11,354 nt of DNA from DAONFI01 sp035403485 (lineage in GTDB: Bacteria; Planctomycetota; Phycisphaerae; SM23-33): contig CAZIAZ010000059.1 in assembly GCA_964536835.1 (NCBI GenBank), forward strand, positions 1 to 11,354, read 5' to 3'. The translations under genes were made by a program, and so were the position numbers. A model generated the notes under the pieces. The model was not told the origin of the DNA and searched no databases. It saw only the letters and a program-made list of their open reading frames with translations. The stretch's first letter is position 1; each line of letters begins with the position of its first letter. Positions 5,926 to 11,354 of this stretch are shown here, piece after piece.

Positions 5926-5941
5926 AAATATCGCGATATTT
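5926..5941. promoter_or_regulatory. Perfect 16-base palindrome, possible operator
   Basis: AAATATCGCGATATTT is fully self-complementary and sits about 75 bases before the candidate -35 box of the LacI-family gene. LacI-family operators are palindromes with a CG-containing centre, so autoregulation is possible. It does not match the palindrome ahead of the lyase gene, which argues for a different binder. Confidence 0.35.
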
Positions 5942-6015
5942 GCGCAATTGGTTATTAATAATCATTAACAAAACGCTAACCGCAGTGCCGTATATTGCGG
6001 CATTAAATGATATTA

Positions 6016-6043
6016 TTTACAATATTTATTTTCATGATAATTA
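6016..6043 (+). promoter_or_regulatory. Candidate promoter of the LacI-family gene
   Basis: TTTACA (6016-6021) and TAATTA (6038-6043) are separated by 16 bases, about 60 bases before the start codon. The match to sigma-70-type consensus is moderate in a very AT-rich stretch, so chance is possible. Confidence 0.3.
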
Positions 6044-6104
6044 TGTTAGCTTGCTCTGTGTGCGGAAGATGTTGTGCTGTTATTAGTCGAGCAGGAGTAG
6101 TTTG

Positions 6105-7124
6105 ATGGCTGTTACGATGCAACAAATAGCTGACCGCGTGGGTGTTTCTCAAGTAACCGTTTCACGTGCGCTTAACAATAGTTCTCGAATCAGTAAAGAG
6201 ACCAAGGACAAGATTTATCGGGAGGCCAAGCGTCTTAATTACAGGCCCAATGCCATTGCCAGGGCGTTGGCTATCAATAAAACTCATACCATTGGCCTGG
6301 TCGTACCCGACATCAGGAACCCGTTTACGGCTGAAATCACTGGTTATATTGAAGACAGCTTGGCTGACAGCGATTACAGCCTTTTAATTCGTGTAACCAA
6401 TAACAGCATCGAAAAAGAAGAAGCCGCCATTTTCACACTGCTCGAAAAACGAGTCGATGGAATCATCATCAACCACCCGCAGAGCAATATCAATAGTAAA
6501 TGCATTCAACAGCTGAAACGCGAAAATTTCCCGTTCATACTTATAGGCGTGATAGAAGGCCTGGATACGGATTATGTGATGGTCGATTTGGCGGAAGGTG
6601 CGTATCTGGCCATCAAACACCTGCTTAGCCTGGGCCACAGGCGGATAGCTTTTCTGCGAAGTTTTCGCACTCAGTTGCGATTGGAAGGTTATGTGAAAGC
6701 GTTTCATGAATATGGCTTGGAAGTGGATGAATCACTGATAATAAAGTGCGATCCAATCATGGATGAAGTGATAAAAGCCGTGGAGTATGTTCTGGCTATG
6801 CCGAACAGACCTACTGCAATTTTCGGCTTGAATGACATTCAGGTATTGAAGGCGATGGACGTCTTATTCGACGCCGGCTTGGATGTGCCGCGCGACATGG
6901 CTATCGTGGGCTTTGACGATGTCATGTTTGCATCGCATCTTAGAGTGCCGCTTACCACTGTCGCTCAGCCGCTGGAACAGATAGGCAAATTGGCGGTTGA
7001 AATATTGCTGAAAAAAATTGAAAAACAGACGACAAAACCGTGGCAGGTCAATTTGCGGCCTACGCTTGTGGTACGGGAATCATGTGGCGAAAAGTTGCAA
7101 AATATGCCGCTAATCTGCCAGTGA
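6105..7124 (+). CDS. LacI/GalR-family transcriptional regulator
   Basis: A 339-residue DNA-binding regulator of standard family length. The N-terminal helix-turn-helix (about residues 5-25) reads MQQIADRVGVSQVTVSRALNN, followed by the typical RISKETKDKIYREAKRLNYRPN segment and the hinge helix NAIARALA (about 49-56). The periplasmic-binding-protein-like sensor domain starts at TIGLVVPDIRNPF and shows the usual GHRRIAFL, PTAIFGLND and IVGFDD...VPLTTVAQP patterns to the C-terminus. AGGAG lies 7 bases before the ATG, which decides this start over an in-frame TTG just upstream. It stands 184 bases ahead of the lyase gene on the same strand, so it most likely controls that gene in response to a sugar or oligosaccharide. 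The ligand cannot be told from sequence. Confidence 0.93.
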   Translation: MAVTMQQIADRVGVSQVTVSRALNNSSRISKETKDKIYREAKRLNYRPNAIARALAINKTHTIGLVVPDIRNPFTAEITGYIEDSLADSDYSLLIRVTNNSIEKEEAAIFTLLEKRVDGIIINHPQSNINSKCIQQLKRENFPFILIGVIEGLDTDYVMVDLAEGAYLAIKHLLSLGHRRIAFLRSFRTQLRLEGYVKAFHEYGLEVDESLIIKCDPIMDEVIKAVEYVLAMPNRPTAIFGLNDIQVLKAMDVLFDAGLDVPRDMAIVGFDDVMFASHLRVPLTTVAQPLEQIGKLAVEILLKKIEKQTTKPWQVNLRPTLVVRESCGEKLQNMPLICQ

Positions 7125-7240
7125 AAATTTTTAGCAGATGTCTTTTCGATTTGGTTTTTAAAATATCGCTATTGAAAAGTATCAGGTGTGTGACTGCGTA
7201 GGTATCAAGAAAATCTTTAGAAAAATGTTTTTTTATGTTT

Positions 7241-7258
7241 ATGAACATGTGTGTTCAT
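7241..7258. promoter_or_regulatory. Likely operator upstream of the lyase gene
   Basis: ATGAACA (7241-7247) and TGTTCAT (7252-7258) form a perfect 7-bp inverted repeat around TGTG, 50 bases before the lyase start codon. Size, symmetry and position suit a LacI-family operator overlapping the promoter, and the only regulator gene in the window is the neighbour upstream. I see no convincing -35/-10 pair in 7125-7308. Confidence 0.5.
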
Positions 7259-7308
7259 GCCTTTTGGGCCATTTTTACGGTAAAATCAGAAAAGAAAGGT
7301 ACAGTTAA

Positions 7309-10272
7309 ATGAGAAAACAAAATCGCTTTATGGGTCATTTTACCGCGGTTATTGCAGGAATGATTCTCTTTATGTCGAATCCGTCGAATGCTCAGACGAC
7401 GGCTCAGCCTTTAATTTCAAAAAGTGTGAATACGCTTTCATGGACCTGGAATACGCCTGGCCAATTAAACGGCTGGAGTACAGCCAGGACGAATTCCAGC
7501 GTAGTATCCGAAAATGGTATAGAAGTAAACACCGGTAATGATTTTAACTTTGTGTCACCGACGTTGGATGTAAAGGCTGAAAAATATCGGTATATTGCAT
7601 TACGGCTCAAGTGTGACCTGAGTAATGCCGGTGAAATATTTTTTACGCCTGAAGGCCAGAAACACTTTGCCTCGAAATTTTCAGTTAATTTCCAGATAAT
7701 CGGAGACGATGAATTCCACACTTATCTGGTCGATATGACTGAAAATCCGAAATGGTTGGGCCGGATTAGCCGTCTGCGTTTTGATACCGAAAATGTGCCG
7801 GAAATAAGCGTCCAGATTCAAAAGATTGAATTGCTTGAGACGCCGGATTCGAAAGAAACTTACGTGCGCATGAAACCGTATCCGGTATTTACGCGATGTG
7901 CAGGGCCGTCTTCCGTGATTCGCATTAACAGCGAGGTGCAATTTTTTAATGCCCTGAATCTTGACCTGCCTGGCATGGAGACTCTCAAGGCTGCCGTCGC
8001 CGCAAAGGATTGGCCTGCCGCCAAAAAAGCCCTGCTGGAATACATGCGAAAACGTAGCCAGCCGCAGTATATCGTCAATCGACATGAAAAAGAAAAATAC
8101 ATCAATAAGGCCAAAGAATTTTCACGCGATGAGATTGATGACGCTATAAATAAAGCCGATCTTGCCTGTGAACATGATTTTACTTTTGAAGGCGGCAGAT
8201 TCAAGTTTAACGGCCCTATAGTATGGGACAAAACAAAGAGCGGAACGTCTTTTACGTATAACTGCTATTTGAATCGTATGCCGTTTTTAGCCGAACTTGG
8301 CCGTGCATATTGGCTGACCGACAATAGCAAATATGTCAAGGCAGCATGTGACCTGATAAATAGCTGGATAAGTTCATGTCCGATGCCGCCCGAAATACAA
8401 CGTCTTTGGTTATATTCCAAGAATCCGCCAAGCACAATGTGTCTGATGTCCAATCCGTGGGGGCAGTCGTTGGAGGTGGCACAGCGGCTGAATAATTGGA
8501 CGGCATTTAATGAATACTTCGTAGATTCGCCTGATATAACTCCCGAATTTTACTATCGTTTTCTTGTCAGCCTGCTGGAACAAACGCGTTACATGTATGC
8601 TATCGAAAACATGGGCTTTCTTGCCGGCAATTGGCCGATAATAGAATGCGGCGGCCTGGCTCAGGCGGCGATAATGTTCCCTGAATTCAAGGAAGCCCCA
8701 AAATGGTGGGCAAAGGTCAAACAACTGACGAAAATGCAGATGCGCGTGACGGTTTTCCCCGACGGCGTACAGGTTGAGAGGTCGCCAGGCTATCATACGT
8801 GGTGCTATGGACAGTTTAATAATTTGCGGCTGTTAGGGGCAATGAACAATATCGAACTGCCGGAAGGTTTTGACAAAACTGTCAAGGGCATGTACGAATA
8901 TCGGCATTATAAAATCGCGTACCCTGACAGGAGTGGTGAGCCGGCCATGGCTGACGGCAGTGGCGTTTCATGGTGGGTAAAAAGTGGGAAAGCCGCCAAA
9001 GGCAGCCTCAATAGTCAAAGTCTGAAAAACCTGTGGAATCTTGGCCTTGTGGAATATGAAACACTGAAAAAATTTGAGAAATCTACTCCGCCGTATACTT
9101 CGACCGAATTGACGTCGGCTGGTTTTTACGTGATGCGGTCAGGTTGGGGCGATAAGGAAAGATTTCTTCTTTTCGATTGTGCAACACCGTCTACCGCCGG
9201 TGGCCATTGGCACAGTAGTGCGCTGGATGTCGATATTTATGCGTTTGGTCGGCCGCTGATTGTAGACCCAGGTGCATCGGGCTATTCTTCCGTCAGTTAT
9301 CTGGATTATTTCCGTCGCGCCAGGGCACATAATATAATCGAGTTCTGTAGCGAAGAAAACCGACGAGACCCGAAGCTCATACGCTGGCTGAGGTCGAAAG
9401 ATTTCTGCCTGGCTGAAGGTGCGGTCGAAGGCCCGAATGAGGCATCCATGACGCGGCGGGTATTGTTTGTCGGCGGCGATTATTGGATTATCGACGATTT
9501 GGCTAATGTTCCTTCGCGGCATCCGGTTATAACTCGTGAATATTGGCATTTGAATTCCCAATCCGTGGTTGCCGGCGGCAAGCAGGTTCAGCTGGCATTT
9601 GAAGGTAGCGGATTCAAAAAACAATGCTGGGCCGGCGAGGACGGCCAGGATTTGTCGTTCTATACGAATGATCCTAACACAGGCAACATATTGGTTGTTC
9701 CCGATGGTTCACTGAGATATGCGTCCCTGATGTTGAGTGCAGACACTCCTTGTCTGGGTTATGTCGCCAGTTATGAACAGCTTCCTGTTCCTCCGGTAAA
9801 GATAGCTCTTCGCTATACGACGCTGCTGTATCCGTTTGAGGGTACAAAGCGGCCGGATGTTTCCTTCAAGGACGGTGTGGTCAAAATCGGTAAAAATCGC
9901 GAAGGTCTCTATATGCGTAAAGGCGAGAAGACCGACGGCGACTGTGCGTTCGTCGGTAAAGAAGATGGAGCGATTAATCGTATACTTCTGGTTGCCGGCA
10001 GCCGTATATCGGGTACTGTTCAGCTAGACGTTCCTGCTGACTTCATGATAGCAACGCGTCAAGGTGAGTCGGTTGAAATACAATTAATGGAAGGTTCTTC
10101 CAAAAAAGTCAATCGCATAGAGCTGCCTGGCTTGCAAGGCGTCAGTAAAGTAATGGTGAACGGCAAAACTTGTAAAATATCCGAAACTGACGGCAAATTG
10201 GTAATTGCCGGGCCTTTCGAGAAAATCTCTCCCAACCCCGACAATCTTGATTTATTCTGGATTGTGAAGTAA
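7309..10272 (+). CDS. Secreted heparinase II/III-family polysaccharide lyase
   Basis: A 987-residue exported enzyme with a signal peptide at 1-28 (cut after SNA). Residues about 40-190 look like a beta-sandwich carbohydrate-binding module. An alpha/alpha-toroid domain runs from about 215 to 560, followed by a heparinase II/III-like beta-sandwich (about 610-800) and further beta-rich sequence to the end. Active-site candidates: Asn441 in GNWPIIECGGL, Tyr495-His496 in FPDGVQVERSPGYHT, and His633/His635 in GGHWHSSALDVDIYAFGRPLIVDPG. These match the Asn/Tyr/His set used for beta-elimination of uronic-acid polymers. Many relatives have Asn-His where this has Asn-Trp. The substrate (alginate, heparan-like, ulvan-like or other) cannot be assigned. 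GAAAGG precedes the ATG by 9 bases. It follows the LacI-type gene and likely operator and forms an operon with the pseudopilin 21 bases downstream. It has no PEP-CTERM tail or lipobox, so it is probably periplasmic or released. Confidence 0.88.
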   Translation: MRKQNRFMGHFTAVIAGMILFMSNPSNAQTTAQPLISKSVNTLSWTWNTPGQLNGWSTARTNSSVVSENGIEVNTGNDFNFVSPTLDVKAEKYRYIALRLKCDLSNAGEIFFTPEGQKHFASKFSVNFQIIGDDEFHTYLVDMTENPKWLGRISRLRFDTENVPEISVQIQKIELLETPDSKETYVRMKPYPVFTRCAGPSSVIRINSEVQFFNALNLDLPGMETLKAAVAAKDWPAAKKALLEYMRKRSQPQYIVNRHEKEKYINKAKEFSRDEIDDAINKADLACEHDFTFEGGRFKFNGPIVWDKTKSGTSFTYNCYLNRMPFLAELGRAYWLTDNSKYVKAACDLINSWISSCPMPPEIQRLWLYSKNPPSTMCLMSNPWGQSLEVAQRLNNWTAFNEYFVDSPDITPEFYYRFLVSLLEQTRYMYAIENMGFLAGNWPIIECGGLAQAAIMFPEFKEAPKWWAKVKQLTKMQMRVTVFPDGVQVERSPGYHTWCYGQFNNLRLLGAMNNIELPEGFDKTVKGMYEYRHYKIAYPDRSGEPAMADGSGVSWWVKSGKAAKGSLNSQSLKNLWNLGLVEYETLKKFEKSTPPYTSTELTSAGFYVMRSGWGDKERFLLFDCATPSTAGGHWHSSALDVDIYAFGRPLIVDPGASGYSSVSYLDYFRRARAHNIIEFCSEENRRDPKLIRWLRSKDFCLAEGAVEGPNEASMTRRVLFVGGDYWIIDDLANVPSRHPVITREYWHLNSQSVVAGGKQVQLAFEGSGFKKQCWAGEDGQDLSFYTNDPNTGNILVVPDGSLRYASLMLSADTPCLGYVASYEQLPVPPVKIALRYTTLLYPFEGTKRPDVSFKDGVVKIGKNREGLYMRKGEKTDGDCAFVGKEDGAINRILLVAGSRISGTVQLDVPADFMIATRQGESVEIQLMEGSSKKVNRIELPGLQGVSKVMVNGKTCKISETDGKLVIAGPFEKISPNPDNLDLFWIVK

Positions 10273-10293
10273 AATAATAGATGGAGGCAGATT

Positions 10294-11028
10294 ATGAAAC
10301 TGCGACGTTCTATATTGACGAATCTGCACCCGGCGCAAATGCAACGCCATGTTAAACCCCGACTTGCCATATCTCCGCAAGTCTTTCGTGGGTTCACTCT
10401 TATAGAATTGTTGGTAGTGATAGCGATTATATCGCTATTGGTATCGATTCTGATGCCCAGCTTGAATAAAGCCAAAGACCTGGCCCGCCAGGTTACCTGC
10501 TCTGCGAATATCAAAAACATAAATCTAGGGTTTAACCTGTATATTAATGATTGGGAAGGCTATTTCCCGTTGGTACGAGAAACGGTAGCACCTACCGGTA
10601 CGTGGGCAGACAAGTTGTATAATGATTACATAAAAGACGTAAATGTTTTTATGTGTCCCAGTGTTCCGGAGAGGACTTTTACGCCGAATGTAAGCCAGGG
10701 AGCGAGGCCGATGGCTTACGGTATGGAATGGTGGCTGGGCGGAGGTGCTAACATAACCACATCAGGTTGGAAAGGGCGTCGGCTCATCGATATCGCCAAT
10801 CCGTCGATAACTGTTTTGTTGGGGGAAAATAACAATAGTTCAACATACCATGGCTATGGTTTGCATAATTATTTGTGGCCGGATAATATTATTTATCAAT
10901 GGGGTTGGCCGGATGACGAACGTCATTCAGGCGTTTCGAATATACTTTTTGTCGATGGCCGTATAGCCCCGTATACGCGTGAAGAGGCTTGTGGCGATTT
11001 ATTCTGGTATACTCAAGATAATTTGTGA
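10294..11028 (+). CDS. Pseudopilin with H-X9-DG motif, lyase operon
   Basis: A 244-residue prepilin-like protein. An unusually long basic leader (residues 1-33) ends in RG, followed by the prepilin motif FTLIELLVVIAIISLLVSILMP (from 34), so prepilin peptidase should cut after Gly33. The C-terminal ectodomain carries CP...GMEWWLGGG and, near the end, H-SGVSNILFV-DG, an exact H-X9-DG motif of the planctomycete/verrucomicrobial pseudopilin family. GGAGG lies 6 bases before the ATG, and the gene starts 21 bases after the lyase stop, so both are one transcript. It probably sits in a pseudopilus or envelope-spanning assembly that helps handle or export the lyase or its polysaccharide, a role inferred from the pairing alone. 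Compared with the pseudopilin at 1501-2328 the leader is longer, the cleavage residue is the normal Gly and the DG is intact. Confidence 0.87.
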   Translation: MKLRRSILTNLHPAQMQRHVKPRLAISPQVFRGFTLIELLVVIAIISLLVSILMPSLNKAKDLARQVTCSANIKNINLGFNLYINDWEGYFPLVRETVAPTGTWADKLYNDYIKDVNVFMCPSVPERTFTPNVSQGARPMAYGMEWWLGGGANITTSGWKGRRLIDIANPSITVLLGENNNSSTYHGYGLHNYLWPDNIIYQWGWPDDERHSGVSNILFVDGRIAPYTREEACGDLFWYTQDNL

Positions 11029-11127
11029 TAGGTAACTTCCTATTTGCTCGATAATACTTTTGTGTTGTCCGAAACAAGCCGGTTCTAAAAAGTTGTGATA
11101 CTCTGTATGGTAGTAATACCAATTCAA

Positions 11128-11354
11128 CTAAATAAGGGCCGTCAGTATCCATTCAAAACCACAGAGAGATTGCATAAATTCGGCGTTTTGAGTTTGTTTG
11201 AGCCAGAGTTGCTCCGCGGCCTGCTCGACATCTTCAATCGTTTCATAATTCCGATTGCAAAAATAATTCCGTCGGCCATTGCCCCAGACCAATTCCATCG
11301 GATTCAATTCCGGTGAATACGGCGGCTGAACCAGCAAGGTGACATTTTTCGGAA
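11128..11354 (-). CDS. IS630-family transposase, C-terminal part (cut by window edge)
   Basis: The frame is open from the window edge to a TAG at 11128-11130 and encodes about 75 residues. PKNVTLLVQPPYSPELNPMELVW is the hallmark of the DDE domain of IS630-type transposases, where the Glu after NPM is the last catalytic acid. An ordinary C-terminal tail (WLKQTQNAEFMQSL...WILTALI) follows. The N-terminal part and the left end lie beyond the window, so whether the element is intact is unknown. Just after the stop, near 11109-11125, the sequence TAGTAATACCAATTC could be part of the terminal inverted repeat; the partner end is not visible. No duplicated TA target can be checked. Confidence 0.82.
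   Translation of the reverse strand, partial: PKNVTLLVQPPYSPELNPMELVWGNGRRNYFCNRNYETIEDVEQAAEQLWLKQTQNAEFMQSLCGFEWILTALI

Larger units (their letters stand above)
5620..6104. other. Divergent intergenic region between nrnA and the LacI-family gene
   Basis: A stretch of 485 AT-rich bases with no supported gene. A 40-codon open frame (5736-5858, plus) lacks a ribosome site and similarity I recognise. The region holds a GCCG/CGGC-type stem near 5779-5797, a tandem 11-mer (5890-5911), a 16-base palindrome (5926-5941), the inverted repeat TGCCG-N7-CGGCA (5986-6002) and a candidate plus-strand promoter (6016-6043). Promoters for both flanking genes must lie here. Confidence 0.6.

Noticed and set aside
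11024..11045. ATAGG/CCTAT hairpin at the end of the lyase-operon pseudopilin
   Set aside because: Only a 5-bp weak stem and no T run; not convincing as a terminator.

Overview
The window looks like accessory DNA of a free-living PVC-group bacterium, most likely a planctomycete of the Phycisphaerae type. This is an inference from gene content: two PEP-CTERM surface proteins, two pseudopilins of the H-X9-DG kind that are greatly expanded in that group, a large secreted heparinase-II/III-type lyase next to a LacI regulator, and moderate GC. No rRNA or other decisive marker is present.

Left part (1-1416): one small plus-strand gene for a degenerate CheY-like receiver (270-695). About 700 bases follow with no convincing protein gene but with several hairpins and a strong plus-strand intrinsic terminator (1365-1410). 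Back to back with it lies a long minus-strand terminator (1417-1502) that closes the next operon.

Centre (1417-4642, minus strand): the most notable unit. A promoter just behind nrnA feeds a cobalamin riboswitch (about 4600-4400). Below it are a DUF4465 protein with signal peptide and PEP-CTERM tail, a second PEP-CTERM protein, a type II secretion/type IV pilus-like pseudopilin, and the terminator. DUF4465 proteins of gut Bacteroidetes (BtuH type) are surface vitamin B12 binders. This operon therefore looks like a B12-repressed surface cobalamin-capture system rebuilt on exosortase-sorted proteins and a pseudopilin instead of lipoproteins. No BtuB, BtuFCD or exosortase gene is in the window.

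Upstream of the riboswitch, also on the minus strand, is a DHH/DHHA1 phosphoesterase of the NrnA type (4639-5619). A 485-base divergent intergenic region follows, AT-rich and containing palindromes and a tandem 11-mer.

Right part (6105-11028, plus strand): a LacI-family repressor, a likely operator (7241-7258), a 987-residue secreted heparinase II/III-family polysaccharide lyase and, 21 bases after it, another H-X9-DG pseudopilin. This is a compact polysaccharide-use locus. The same architecture, surface substrate-handling protein(s) followed by one pseudopilin, thus occurs twice under two unrelated control systems. The right edge cuts an IS630-family transposase gene on the minus strand.
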